Positions 28,358-36,795 of a stretch of 64,000 bases of DNA are shown here, piece by piece. The stretch's first letter is position 1. Each line of letters opens with the position of its first letter. A program made the position numbers and the translations under genes. The stretch covers positions 190,363 to 254,362 of the forward strand of contig NZ_AWZU01000005.1 of NCBI RefSeq assembly GCF_000472385.1. Direction: 5' to 3'. This DNA comes from Bradyrhizobium sp. ARR65. GTDB lineage: Bacteria > Pseudomonadota > Alphaproteobacteria > Rhizobiales > Xanthobacteraceae. The notes below the pieces were generated by a model that was given only the letters and a program-made list of their open reading frames with translations, made no database searches and was not told the origin of the DNA.

Positions 28358-29530
28358 ATGATCCCCAACGCTTATCGGACCTTCAACTTCGATCTCGGCG
28401 AAACCGCGGACGCCATCCGCGAGACCGTGCACGATTTCGCGAGCAATGAGATCGCCCCGCGCGCGGCCGAGATCGACAGAACCAACGAGTTTCCCCGCGA
28501 TCTCTGGCCGAAATTGGGGGCGCTCGGCCTGCACGGCATCACGGTGGAAGAGGAATATGGCGGGTCAGGCCTCGGCTATCTCGAGCACTGCGTCGCGCTG
28601 GAGGAGATTTCGCGCGCATCCGCCTCGGTGGGACTTTCCTACGGCGCGCATTCCAACCTCTGCGTCAACCAGATCCGCCGCAACGGCAGCGAGGCGCAGA
28701 AGCGCAAATACCTACCGAAACTGATTTCCGGCGAGCATGTCGGCTCGCTCGCGATGTCCGAACCGAATGCCGGCTCGGACGTGGTGTCGATGACCACGCG
28801 CGCCGAGAAGAAGGGCGACCACTACGTGCTGAACGGCTCCAAGATGTGGATCACCAACGGTCCGATCGCGGAGACGCTGGTGGTCTATGCCAAGACGGAT
28901 CCCAATGCCGGACCGCGCGGCATCACCGCCTTCATTATCGAGAAGGGCATGAAGGGATTTTCCACCGCGCAGAAGCTCGACAAGCTCGGCATGCGTGGCT
29001 CCGACACCGGCGAATTGGTGTTCGACAATTGCGAGGTGCCGGAGGAGAACGTACTCGGCGAGCTCGGCCGCGGCGTCAATGTGCTGATGTCGGGCCTCGA
29101 CTATGAGCGCGCGGTGCTCGCCGCCGGGCCGATCGGCATCATGCAGGCCTGCATGGACGTGGTGCTGCCTTACGTGCACGAGCGCAAGCAGTTCGGCCAG
29201 CCGATCGGCACCTTCCAGCTCGTGCAGGGCAAGCTTGCCGATATGTACACCACGATGAATGCTTCGCGCGCCTATGTCTATGCGGTGGCAAAGGCCTGCG
29301 ACCGCGGCGAGACGACGCGCGAGGACGCCGCTGGCGCCATTCTCTATGCCGCGGAGAAGGCCACTCAATGCGCGCTCGATGCGATCCAGTTGCTCGGCGG
29401 CAACGGCTATATCAACGATTATCCCACCGGGCGGCTGTTGCGCGATGCCAAGCTCTACGAGATCGGCGCGGGCACCAGCGAAATCAGGCGCATGCTGATC
29501 GGACGTGAACTGTTCGAAAAGACGGCGTGA
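28358..29530 (+). CDS. Isovaleryl-CoA dehydrogenase-like acyl-CoA dehydrogenase
   Basis: 390 residues from the ATG at 28358, preceded by TGGGAGGC at good spacing. The sequence [58 protein letters not shown] and [24 protein letters not shown] matches isovaleryl-CoA dehydrogenase. In that family the catalytic Glu lies in the GLDYER helix, present here. It likely acts in leucine breakdown with ETF as acceptor. The usual partners (methylcrotonyl-CoA carboxylase, hydroxymethylglutaryl lyase) are not adjacent, so its in vivo substrate could differ. Confidence 0.88.
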   Translation: MIPNAYRTFNFDLGETADAIRETVHDFASNEIAPRAAEIDRTNEFPRDLWPKLGALGLHGITVEEEYGGSGLGYLEHCVALEEISRASASVGLSYGAHSNLCVNQIRRNGSEAQKRKYLPKLISGEHVGSLAMSEPNAGSDVVSMTTRAEKKGDHYVLNGSKMWITNGPIAETLVVYAKTDPNAGPRGITAFIIEKGMKGFSTAQKLDKLGMRGSDTGELVFDNCEVPEENVLGELGRGVNVLMSGLDYERAVLAAGPIGIMQACMDVVLPYVHERKQFGQPIGTFQLVQGKLADMYTTMNASRAYVYAVAKACDRGETTREDAAGAILYAAEKATQCALDAIQLLGGNGYINDYPTGRLLRDAKLYEIGAGTSEIRRMLIGRELFEKTA

Positions 29531-29595
29531 GCGTGCTCTTATCCACTGGAGTCCCTTCCACTGGAGTCCCTTAGCTCGACGGCCGCTTGGTCAGT

Positions 29596-30726
29596 CTACG
29601 GCGGCGTGGCGGTCCATGCGTGGCCGCTTGCGGCCTTTTCGTAGCCGTATTGATAGAGCGCGCGCATATAGGCGGTATCAAATCCCGACGAATTGGATGT
29701 CGGGTAGTCCTGCTCAATATACGATAGATTGAAGCCGACGTGATTGCGCCGGGCGAATTCGTAAGTCGAAAAGACGATCGAGCGCGTTTGGGTCTTGGTG
29801 ATCAGGCCGATGCTGCGCGAAGCGACATCGAGCGTGCCGTCTGGGACGACGGCAAAGTCTCGCTCGATCTTATTGTTGACGAGGATGTAGATCTTGAGGC
29901 GACGGTTTCTGGGCAGGGCGTGGCCCTGAAACAGCAGCGCGTCGGGCAGCGTCAGGACCGGGGCCGTGACGCCGCCGTCAACATGCATCTCCTGAAAACG
30001 CCTGCCTTGCGCCTCGGCTTCGATGAGAATCGGCGGAAACATCAGCGGGATGCTCGCGGATGCCGCCATCACGTCCCGAAACAGGTTCAGCGCCTCGGGC
30101 GAACCGATCTCGGCAATCTTCCCCATGTCCCAGATCGCGGTTCGCTGCGTATCGAGATCGGTGGTTACGACAAGCAACTGTCTGCCCTTGGTGTGCTCGC
30201 GCGCAACGGCAGCGAGCATGTCCGGCCCGACATAACGGGCGATCAGTTCGCGCAGGCGCGCATTGCCGAATAGGCCCGATCCGAACAGGGCCTGGAAGAT
30301 CTTGGGACTTTCGAGAAGCGTTTCCGCGATCCCGCTGGTGTAGACCTCGCGCAATGTGTCATCATATTGCGGGCCGAGAAAGGCGAAGGGCGCGATCAGG
30401 GCACCCGTGCTGACGCCGGAGACGATGGTGAAGGTCGGGCGGGTGCCGGCCGCCGTCCAGCCGGCGAGGACACCTGCGCCGTAGGCGCCATCGGCGCCGC
30501 CGCCGGAGAGTGCCAGATAGGTTTCGGTGACGGCGGGATTCTCCTTGTCTGGGATGAATTTTGAGACCGGTTCATCGGTGTAGCGGCGCAAGCCGTCGAT
30601 ATCGAGCACATGGGAGGCGGCCGCCTCGGAGGCGGTGTAAGGGGTCCTCGGCAGCGATGCGCAGCCCATCAGGGTGAGTGCAAGGACAGAGGCGAACGCA
30701 GCCGACCGAACCAGGCGAAAACTCAT
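29596..30726 (-). CDS. Patatin-like phospholipase lipoprotein
   Basis: 376 residues from MSFRLVR. The signal ends in LTLMGCAS, a lipobox, so the protein is probably anchored to the periplasmic face of a membrane. Patatin features in order: oxyanion loop GGGADGAYGAG, nucleophile GVSTG, and the catalytic Asp in VDGGVTAP. It should hydrolyse acyl esters of lipids. An in-frame extension of 27 codons exists upstream but contains no signal. It converges with the acyl-CoA dehydrogenase gene. Confidence 0.88.
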   Translation of the reverse strand: MSFRLVRSAAFASVLALTLMGCASLPRTPYTASEAAASHVLDIDGLRRYTDEPVSKFIPDKENPAVTETYLALSGGGADGAYGAGVLAGWTAAGTRPTFTIVSGVSTGALIAPFAFLGPQYDDTLREVYTSGIAETLLESPKIFQALFGSGLFGNARLRELIARYVGPDMLAAVAREHTKGRQLLVVTTDLDTQRTAIWDMGKIAEIGSPEALNLFRDVMAASASIPLMFPPILIEAEAQGRRFQEMHVDGGVTAPVLTLPDALLFQGHALPRNRRLKIYILVNNKIERDFAVVPDGTLDVASRSIGLITKTQTRSIVFSTYEFARRNHVGFNLSYIEQDYPTSNSSGFDTAYMRALYQYGYEKAASGHAWTATPP

Positions 30727-30792
30727 TGTCGCTGCGTATCTCTGCGGGGCAGGGCGCCACGACCCATCGGGACCGACGCTGCCGAAAAGATT

Positions 30793-30840
30793 CCGGACTC
30801 GAATCAACTCTGACGGGGGCCGGGGCAGATTCGAGTCCGG
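30793..30840. repeat. 13-bp perfect inverted repeat with 22-nt spacer
   Basis: CCGGACTCGAATC and GATTCGAGTCCGG flank a G-rich spacer in the gap upstream of the patatin gene. The arms resemble a tRNA T-arm (GATTCGAGTCC) in opposite orientations. Could be a regulatory dyad, a transcribed hairpin, or tRNA-derived debris; nothing else identifies it. Confidence 0.5.
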
Positions 30841-30999
30841 CAGGTGCGGGGACTAATAGAACTATACTGTTTCGTTTTGATTAAGAAAGCAAGAGGGCTG
30901 CGCGCCTTATCTCGGCCACATTGTCGCGGTCGGCGAGGACGTTTTGGAGGCGTTTGCTGCCTGCGTTCAACGCGGTCTGCAGGCAGTACCCGGTCAGGA

Positions 31000-31806
31000 T
31001 TATTCGGGCAGGTTGTTGACCCTGCTCACAAAGGCGCGCACGTCCGCGAGCGCGTCCGGCAGCACCGCCTTGACCTCTTCGATCGTCATGCCGGGCTTGA
31101 TGCGCGGGTCGTAAAGCAGATTGAGAATGTACTGGTCGTAGACGTCGAAGAAGCCCATCGACACCTTGTCATTGAACATGGTCCAGGGCACCGAGCCAGT
31201 GTCGTTGATCGGTCCCAGCGCCTGCAATAGTTCCTCATAGGCGCAGTCGAGAAAGACGAAGTCGCCGTTGTCGACCGTAAGGATCACGTCCGAATGCTCG
31301 ATTTCGTAGTTCTCGTTCTTGCGGAAACCGGAGAGGCATTGCGGATCGAGCGAGGTCTTGATCTCGTGCGCCCGCTCATTGCCGTAGAGGCTTGCGAGGG
31401 TGCGATAAAGGTCGCGGTCACGCACCAGGCGTACCTCGACCGACGCGCTCGTCCGGCTCGCGGTCATCGCGATATCGAGATGTTGAACGTGGGTGGCGAT
31501 ATCGGCAACGACCCTGGCCAGCTCCGCCTTGCGCTCGGCGCTGGCGCCTTCCGCGAACACCCGCACGGGCCCGGCATATCTGCGGATGCGATCGACGCGG
31601 CCGGCGAGCTGGAATTCGGCGCCGAACGCGGTCTTGAAAAATCCCTCGACGATCTCAGCGTCGCTGAAGCTCGTTCGCGCAGTACGCTTTTTCGCGGCGA
31701 CGGTGGCGTTCTCGGCCGAACGCGCCGGCAGATCCGCTGCGGCGACGGACGCGATCGCGGTCAGGGCGGCGGCGAGGCGGCGCAAGCTGCGGGAGGAAAC
31801 GCTCAT
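31000..31806 (-). CDS. DUF2927-family secreted protein
   Basis: 268 residues from MSVSSRSL, starting with a signal-like segment (LRRLAAALTAIASVAAADLPARS). The body has the DUF2927 pattern: DIATHVQHLDIAMTA, VRLVRDRDLYRTL, DPQCLSGFRKNENYEIEHSDVILTVD, DCAYEELLQALGPINDT, MGFFDVYDQYILNLLYDPRIKPGMT. The conserved Cys pair and QALGPxND motif resemble a putative metalloprotease-like group, but no activity is established. It lies downstream of the L,D-transpeptidase gene on the same strand, suggesting a cell-envelope role. Confidence 0.75.
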   Translation of the reverse strand: MSVSSRSLRRLAAALTAIASVAAADLPARSAENATVAAKKRTARTSFSDAEIVEGFFKTAFGAEFQLAGRVDRIRRYAGPVRVFAEGASAERKAELARVVADIATHVQHLDIAMTASRTSASVEVRLVRDRDLYRTLASLYGNERAHEIKTSLDPQCLSGFRKNENYEIEHSDVILTVDNGDFVFLDCAYEELLQALGPINDTGSVPWTMFNDKVSMGFFDVYDQYILNLLYDPRIKPGMTIEEVKAVLPDALADVRAFVSRVNNLPE

Positions 31807-31870
31807 GGCCCGGCCACGCTGCCGCAAGCGACGCCTGCACGCAAGGCAGGCCTCGCGGATCGCAGCGCGA

Positions 31871-32437
31871 TCAGTTCTTGACGATGACCGTGGCGCCGAC
31901 GGAGACGCGGTTATAGAGATCAACCACGTCCTCATTGGTCATGCGGAAGCAGCCGGAGGAGACCGCCTGGCCGATGGTTTCCGGCTCGTTGGAACCATGA
32001 ATGCGGTAGAGCGTCGAGCCGAGATAGAGCGCGCGTGCGCCGAGCGGGTTCTCGATGCCGCCGACCATGTGACGCGGCAGGTCGGGCCGACGCGCCAGCA
32101 TCTGCCGCGGCGGCGTCCAGCTCGGCCACTCCTTTTTCGCGGAGATGCGATGCACCCCGCCCCAACGGAAGCCGTCGCGGCCGACACCGATGCCGTAGCG
32201 CAGCGCCTGGCCGTCGCCCAGTATCAGATAAAGCCGCCGCTCGGGCGTGTTGATGATAATTGTGCCCGGCGCGTAGTGCGTCGGGTAGTATACGGTCTCG
32301 CGCGGGATTGCGCTGGCGCCTCCGCCGAAGAAATTCGGGCCGCCACCCATGATATCGCGTGAGTCGACCCACTGAGCCTGAGCATGACTGGTCGCCGCCA
32401 AGAGCAGCGCCGCAACGATTCCGACATGAATCCGCAT
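31871..32437 (-). CDS. L,D-transpeptidase (YkuD fold)
   Basis: 188 residues from MRIHVG, with a signal peptide ending at AQA. The YkuD catalytic region is present: YRIHGSNEPETIGQAVSSGCFRM, with His and the nucleophilic Cys; the usual SHGC is SSGC here. It should cross-link peptidoglycan 3-3 or attach proteins to it in the periplasm. The next gene downstream on the same strand encodes the DUF2927 protein (about 65 bp gap), so they may form an operon. Confidence 0.88.
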   Translation of the reverse strand: MRIHVGIVAALLLAATSHAQAQWVDSRDIMGGGPNFFGGGASAIPRETVYYPTHYAPGTIIINTPERRLYLILGDGQALRYGIGVGRDGFRWGGVHRISAKKEWPSWTPPRQMLARRPDLPRHMVGGIENPLGARALYLGSTLYRIHGSNEPETIGQAVSSGCFRMTNEDVVDLYNRVSVGATVIVKN

Positions 32438-32764
32438 CACTCGCCCCTTGAAAACTCCGTGCAGAAAAAACAGGCCATAATCGCGCGCCGTCCGCAAGCC
32501 ACGGCCGCGTGAGAACGAAAATTTCGCAGATTGCCGTTAATTCGCACCAACAACGCGTCGGCGTGCACGCGCGTCCCGCGCTTGCACTGGGCGCGGTGAG
32601 GTCTTCTCCGCCTGACCCGTTTCTCCCAAGATTGCGTTAGTTAAAATGAGAATCAGTTCGCTGCCGTTGGGCTGCAATGTCAGCGCCCCCTTTGACGAAA
32701 GCTGCGAACAATGGTTGATCGTCGACGAGATCGGCAAGCGACCTTGCGAACGGGAGTGGAACGA
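32438..32764. other. Divergent intergenic region, no gene seen
   Basis: 327 bp between the divergent L,D-transpeptidase and ThDP-enzyme genes. The transpeptidase-side part is AT-richer and could carry promoters. No conserved operator, repeat or ORF was recognised. Confidence 0.5.
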
Positions 32765-34312
32765 ATGAACGGTGCGGAAAGTCTGGTCAGAACCCTGGTG
32801 GCAGGCGGGGTCGACGTCTGTTTCACCAACCCGGGCACCTCCGAGATGCACTTCGTCGCCGCGCTCGACCGGGTCGAGGGCATGCGCTGCGTGCTCGGCC
32901 TGTTCGAGGGCGTGGTGACCGGCGCAGCCGACGGCTATTTCCGGATGAAGGGCAAGCCGGCCTCGACGCTGCTCCATCTCGGGCCCGGTCTCGCCAACGG
33001 CCTTGCCAATCTGCACAACGCCAAGAAGGCCCATTCCGGCATCGTCAACATCGTCGGCCAGCATGCGACCTATCACATCAGCTACAACGCGCCGCTGACC
33101 TCCGATATCGAAGGGTTGGCGCGGCCTATGTCGGCCTGGGTGCGCACCTCGCCGGACGCGAGATCGGTGGCGGCCGACGGCGCGGCGGCGATTGCCGCCG
33201 CCAAGAGCTCGCCGCCGCAGATCGCGACCCTGATCCTGCCCGCCGATACCGCCTGGAACGAGGCCGAGGGCATCGCGCAGGTGCCCGAGAGCAATCAGCG
33301 CGTCAGCTATTCGCCGCAGGCGGTGGAGCAGGCGGCCAGGATCCTGCACGGCGACGGCGCCCACACGCTTCTATTGGTGACCGGCAGTGCGCTCACCGAG
33401 CATGGCCTCGCGCTCGCCCAGCAGATATCGGGCAAGACCGGCTGCAAGGTGATGGGCCAGACCTATCACCCGCGCATGGCGCGCGGCCGCGGCCGCTTCT
33501 CGATTGACCGCATCCCTTACGTGATCGAGAGCGCGCTGCCGATCTTAAAGGATTTCAAGCACATCGTGCTGGTCGAGGCGAACGACCCCGTTGCCTTCTT
33601 CGCCTATCCGAACAAGCCGAGCATGCTCAAGCCCGAGGGCTGCGAGGTGCATCGCATGACGGCATGGGGCGAGAATTCGGTTGCGGCGCTGGAAGCGCTT
33701 GCCGCCGCGCTTCACGCCAGCCCGCATGACGTCAAGCCGCAGAAAGTCGCCGAGCTCATCAAGCCGACCGGCGCGCTGACGCTGACCTCGATCGCCCAGG
33801 CGATCGCCTGCGCGATTCCCGAAAACGCCATCGTGGTCGACGAATCCATCACCACCGGGCGCGGCTTCTTCCCGCCGACCGCGGCGTCCGCCCCGCACGA
33901 CTGGCTGCAGAACATGGGCGGCTCGATCGGCTTTTCGACGCCGGTCGCCACTGGCGCCGCGGTGGCCTGCCCGGACCGCAAGGTGATCTGCATGGTCGGC
34001 GACGGCAGCGCCATGTACACCATTCAGTCCCTGTGGACCCAGGCGCGCGAGGGGCTGGATGTCGTCACCGTCGTGTTTGCCAACAAGATCTATCAGATCC
34101 TCCGTGGCGAGTTCGACGGCGTCGGCGCCGGCGAGCCCGGCAAGCGGGCGCAGGACATGCTCAAGCTCGACAGGCCGACGCTGGATTTTGTCGCGCTCGC
34201 CAAGGGCATGGGCGTTCCGGGCCGCGCGGTCACGACGGCGGACGAGTTCAACAAGGCATTGGAGGAAGCGGTGCGCGAGCCCGGACCGCGTCTGATCGAA
34301 GTGCAGATGTAG
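32765..34312 (+). CDS. Thiamine-diphosphate enzyme, acetolactate-synthase large-subunit-like
   Basis: 515 residues from MNGAESLVRTL. It has VCFTNPGTSEMHFVAAL, GLFEGVVTGAADGYFRM (activating Glu) and the ThDP motif CMVGDGSAMYTIQSLWTQAREGLDVVTVVFANKIYQIL. The catalytic-type residue after TLLHLGPGLANGLANLHNAKK is not His, so it differs from benzoylformate decarboxylase and from true AHAS. Many such orphan proteins are annotated as acetolactate synthase without support; a 2-oxo-acid decarboxylase or carboligase is a safer description. No small regulatory subunit (IlvH) is nearby, which argues against a biosynthetic AHAS. Confidence 0.8.
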   Translation: MNGAESLVRTLVAGGVDVCFTNPGTSEMHFVAALDRVEGMRCVLGLFEGVVTGAADGYFRMKGKPASTLLHLGPGLANGLANLHNAKKAHSGIVNIVGQHATYHISYNAPLTSDIEGLARPMSAWVRTSPDARSVAADGAAAIAAAKSSPPQIATLILPADTAWNEAEGIAQVPESNQRVSYSPQAVEQAARILHGDGAHTLLLVTGSALTEHGLALAQQISGKTGCKVMGQTYHPRMARGRGRFSIDRIPYVIESALPILKDFKHIVLVEANDPVAFFAYPNKPSMLKPEGCEVHRMTAWGENSVAALEALAAALHASPHDVKPQKVAELIKPTGALTLTSIAQAIACAIPENAIVVDESITTGRGFFPPTAASAPHDWLQNMGGSIGFSTPVATGAAVACPDRKVICMVGDGSAMYTIQSLWTQAREGLDVVTVVFANKIYQILRGEFDGVGAGEPGKRAQDMLKLDRPTLDFVALAKGMGVPGRAVTTADEFNKALEEAVREPGPRLIEVQM

Positions 34313-34351
34313 CGATGCCGGCCGCGAATTGCGGTCGACAACGACGAGAAC

Positions 34352-34434
34352 GTCATTGCGAGCCCAAGCGAAGCAATCCAGAGTCTGACCGAGAACCCCG
34401 GATTGCTTTGGAGCTTTTGCTCCCAGCAATGACG
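34352..34434. repeat. GTCATTGCGAGC palindromic repeat
   Basis: GTCATTGC at the left and GCAATGAC at the right with an inner AAGCAATCC/GGATTGCTT arm. Shorter relative of 1959-2072. It lies in the gap before the PD-(D/E)XK-like gene. Confidence 0.65.
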
Positions 34435-34458
34435 AGGGTGCATTTGGTCGGAGCCTGA

Positions 34459-34971
34459 ATGCAGCCCGAACTGGATAAGCTCGTCGCCGCGCTCGAGGAA
34501 TTTTACGCGCAGGAGAAATTCCTGCTGGAAAAGGATGCGGGCGAGCGCGCGCTGACGCATCGGCTCGCCGTGTATCTCGAAAGACAATATCCTGCCTGGC
34601 AGGTCGATTGCGACTACAACCGGCTGGGTGAGCGAACGCTGTTGTTGCCGCACGGCACGATCATCTCCACCGACGATACCCTCGGCAAGTCGATCTACCC
34701 TGATATCGTCGTGCATCAGCGCGAGGTTCCGAAGAACCTGCTGGCGGTAGAGGTCCGCAAAGCCTCCAATCACCAGTCCCTCGCGCACGACCAGCACAAG
34801 CTGAAGGCGATGACCGATCCGCATCTGTGGTTCGCTTATTGGTTCGGCGTGCTCGTGATCCTGGCCAGGAGGAGCGTCCTGGCCTGCGAGGTTTATGTCG
34901 GCGGCGAGATCGATCCCGTATTGACGACCTGGCTCGCAGGAGGCCTGAAGGACCGGGGTTTGGGTTCGTAG
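34459..34971 (+). CDS. Small PD-(D/E)XK-nuclease-like protein of unknown role
   Basis: A 170-residue cytoplasmic protein. The centre has IYPDIVVHQRE followed by NLLAVEVRKASNH. That Asp-x(n)-Glu-x-(Arg/Lys) spacing across two strands resembles the PD-(D/E)XK nuclease core (PD...E-x-K), as seen in restriction-type and archaeal Holliday junction nucleases; here EVRK replaces the usual ExK. An N-terminal helix-rich part and a C-terminal WFAYWFGVLVIL segment flank it. No modification gene or toxin partner is nearby. Function is inferred, not proven. Confidence 0.55.
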   Translation: MQPELDKLVAALEEFYAQEKFLLEKDAGERALTHRLAVYLERQYPAWQVDCDYNRLGERTLLLPHGTIISTDDTLGKSIYPDIVVHQREVPKNLLAVEVRKASNHQSLAHDQHKLKAMTDPHLWFAYWFGVLVILARRSVLACEVYVGGEIDPVLTTWLAGGLKDRGLGS

Positions 34972-34984
34972 CGCGGCCGCTCCC

Positions 34985-35012
34985 AACGAAAAGGCCGCCT
35001 CGAGAGGCGGCC
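34985..35012 (-). terminator. Rho-independent terminator for the small Lys/Thr-rich gene
   Basis: GGCCGCCT and AGGCGGCC form an 8-bp stem around CGAG (34993-35012); on the minus strand it is followed by TTTTCGTT. It lies 24 bp beyond the stop at 35036. The convergent gene at 34971 may use the same stem. Confidence 0.7.
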
Positions 35013-35035
35013 GCGTCGTCGAGACTTGGTCTTGG

Positions 35036-35236
35036 TCACTGCTTCTGCATGGTATCTTCGCCGCTCTTCTTGGCCGACTTCTTCGATTTCGTCGTCTTCT
35101 TCTTGCTCATCTTGGTCGTATCGCTCTTGGTGGTGTCGGTGCTCGTCGCAGCACCCTGGGCGAACGCAATCGAGGGCGCGAGAGCCGTCGAGGAGACGAA
35201 AGCGAGGGCGGCCGCGGCGATGATCAGTTTGCGCAT
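35036..35236 (-). CDS. Small exported Lys/Thr-rich protein, 66 aa
   Basis: From the ATG at 35236, preceded by a strong GGAGGAATT box. Residues 1-28 form a signal peptide (KLIIAAAALAFVSSTALAPSIAFAQ). The mature part is about 38 residues and dominated by Lys, Thr and Ser (TTKSDTTKMSKKKTTKSKKSAKK). Such basic low-complexity periplasmic proteins are common in Bradyrhizobium and have no assigned function. The longer open frame upstream is not used: its segment lacks a start context and a signal. Confidence 0.72.
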   Translation of the reverse strand: MRKLIIAAAALAFVSSTALAPSIAFAQGAATSTDTTKSDTTKMSKKKTTKSKKSAKKSGEDTMQKQ

Positions 35237-35421
35237 ACAAAATTCCTCCGTGGGTTGAGTTTTCGCGCCGGCGAACCTTAATGGAACCCGAAGCGCAAGA
35301 GTTCCAATCACGCAATCAGATATTTGTGAGATGATTTGTCGTGCATTTGATTTTGGACCCCTTGGGAACCGGCCGGCCCCGACGGAATTACCTTTGCGAG
35401 CAGGGCCCCGGGAGGATTGCC

Positions 35422-35562
35422 ATGGATTGGCGACCGGCAATGATCCGCACCGATGCGCCGCCGACCACGCATGAGGATGACATGGCCTATGCCGCCGGCT
35501 GGACGATCAGCGGTCTGGCGACGCTAGGCACGATCATCGTGGTCTGGCTATTTGCGCTCTGA
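35422..35562 (+). CDS. Small single-helix membrane protein, 46 aa
   Basis: The ATG at 35422 follows GGGAGGATTGCC. The protein is MDWRPAMIRTDAPP... with one C-terminal helix (GWTISGLATLGTIIVVWLFAL) preceded by an acidic patch (THEDDMA). Tail-anchored small membrane protein; no function. An upstream in-frame extension to 35341 lacks its own SD. Confidence 0.55.
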   Translation: MDWRPAMIRTDAPPTTHEDDMAYAAGWTISGLATLGTIIVVWLFAL

Positions 35563-35642
35563 GGAGCGCGCATTCGGAGCTTAAAGTCCGTCTTCGCTTC
35601 CGCTGCGCTCCAGCTACGCCGGACACGCTTCGTTTTGACGGT

Positions 35643-35683
35643 CTTCGCCTGGGCTGCACCACCCGTAGCCCGTCAGGGCGAAG
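35643..35683. other. Imperfect hairpin just outside the left island end
   Basis: CTTCGCC-T-GGGCT and AGCCC-GTCA-GGGCGAAG form an imperfect stem, 5 bp before the orphan tRNA fragment. Could be a chromosomal repeat or a terminator. The gap 35563-35687 holds no gene I can support. Confidence 0.4.
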
Positions 35684-35687
35684 TGTC

Positions 35688-35727
35688 GTGGGCGCACAAG
35701 GGATCGAACCTTGGACCTCTCCCGTGT
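35688..35727. repeat. Left attachment repeat: orphan 3' half of tRNA-Val
   Basis: These 40 bp are identical to 59640-59679, the 3' half (anticodon loop to acceptor) of the intact tRNA-Val. The identity stops exactly at position 35728 and at 35687. No 5' half is present here, so it is not a functional tRNA. It marks the left end of an integrated island; integrase remnants start about 310 bp inside. Confidence 0.85.
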
Positions 35728-36037
35728 AAACCACAATCCATAGAGCATCGCAAGCCAAATTCCGCCACAGTAAAGGTGCAAAAACCCTCGTAGCACAAGG
35801 GTTTATTGCCATGGGCCGCCATACTGGCCCATGGCAGTCCTTACCACATTTTGTATGCCCCGGCTCTGCCCCCGGCAGGTTTTTCCCCGGGGGCACACAG
35901 AGCTGGGGAACGCAGAGAGAACGGCCTGTGATCCGATTCTCGAGTCTCCCTCGATGTACCTCGGGGCAGACGGCAGAAGGGCGGCAGCGGTGGAAAAAAG
36001 CGTGAAAGGTCTAAGCGCCGAGGTGGCGGCGAGCTAC

Positions 36038-36135
36038 ATGAAACTCACTGACGCGGCGATCCGTGCCGCCACGCTGCCGTCGGGCAAGTCGCAGCACTAT
36101 CTGCACGACACAGAGCAGCCAGGGCTCGCGATCGT
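36038..36135 (+). pseudogene. Integrase N-terminal fragment (DUF4102 arm-binding domain)
   Basis: Reads MKLTDAAIRAATLPSGKSQ then YLHDTEQPGLAI, the arm-DNA-binding start of P4-like tyrosine integrases, 310 bp inside the left repeat. It stops being integrase-like around 36135, where the homologous RVR-type sequence should follow. The catalytic domain is lost. The upstream 300 bp (35728-36037) hold no other gene I can support. Confidence 0.6.
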
Positions 36136-36280
36136 AGCGCCATTTCAGCAGGTGGTGCGGATCGCGCCGCCACTGCTCAAGCGCTCCGGGCGTGCGCCGG
36201 ATGACCGCGGCCGCCTCTAGTGCCGTCAAGTTAGAGCTGCCCGGCAGCGTATCGATGTCGAACGTCGCAGGCGGCGGCAT
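36136..36280 (-). pseudogene. Truncated helix-turn-helix (excisionase-like) fragment
   Basis: On the minus strand MPPPATFDIDTLPGSS then LTALEAAAVIRRTPGALEQWRRDPHHLLKWR resembles the HTH_17-type DNA-binding domains that travel with integrases. The match ends at LKWR and the reading frame runs into the antisense of the integrase fragment. The two fragments therefore meet head to head at a deletion junction near 36135. Confidence 0.5.
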
Positions 36281-36795
36281 GCCACGGTTTTTCCGAAGAG
36301 GCTTCGCGGCACGCGGCATGTTCCTGCAAGCGTGCGACCCAAATGCATTCATTCCGGTCTTTTCGTCTACGCCATCCATGCCTCCGCCTCGAACCATGTC
36401 GGTCTAAGGCAATTAGATCGAAGCCTTTTCTAGAAAAAAGAAATCGAGAGCGGCGCCAACACGTCTTCCGACTTGCATGGTGCCATGGAAGGTGATCGAT
36501 GGCGTTCGGCATATTCACGCCCCCGGTCGGGCTGTCGCGCGAGATGGCAGCTCCGAAGCCGGTCAGACTCGTCTCGCTATCGTCGTTGCAGATCTGGGCG
36601 GCGCGCTCGGCATCTGGCGTTCGAGCGCATGTGCAATAGAGCCACGGCAATGCGGTCGGAAAAACGTCGCCTTCAATGCCACGGTGAGGCCGAAATGGCC
36701 GGGTGCTTTCGCAGTGATCCCAGACCTTGTCGATCAAAGGCCCGAGTTCAGCGACCAAAGCCGAGAACTCGGTGAGGTCGCCGGCGAAGGTGTTT
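36281..36795. other. Unresolved decayed region, no supportable gene
   Basis: Open frames exist on both strands (for example a 175-codon frame on the minus strand, 36231-36758) but none has a start context, a recognisable domain or consistent codon behaviour. AT content appears higher than in the backbone. Probably scrambled mobile-element debris at the island end. Confidence 0.4.

Noticed and set aside
32765..34312. Calling it acetolactate synthase (ilvB)
   Set aside because: No IlvH partner and different catalytic-site residues; kept as a general ThDP enzyme.
35688..35727. Possible second tRNA-Val gene
   Set aside because: Only the 3' half is present; no 5' acceptor or D arm, so it is an attachment relic.
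36231..36758. 175-codon minus-strand frame
   Set aside because: No domain or start context; lies in degraded mobile-element DNA.
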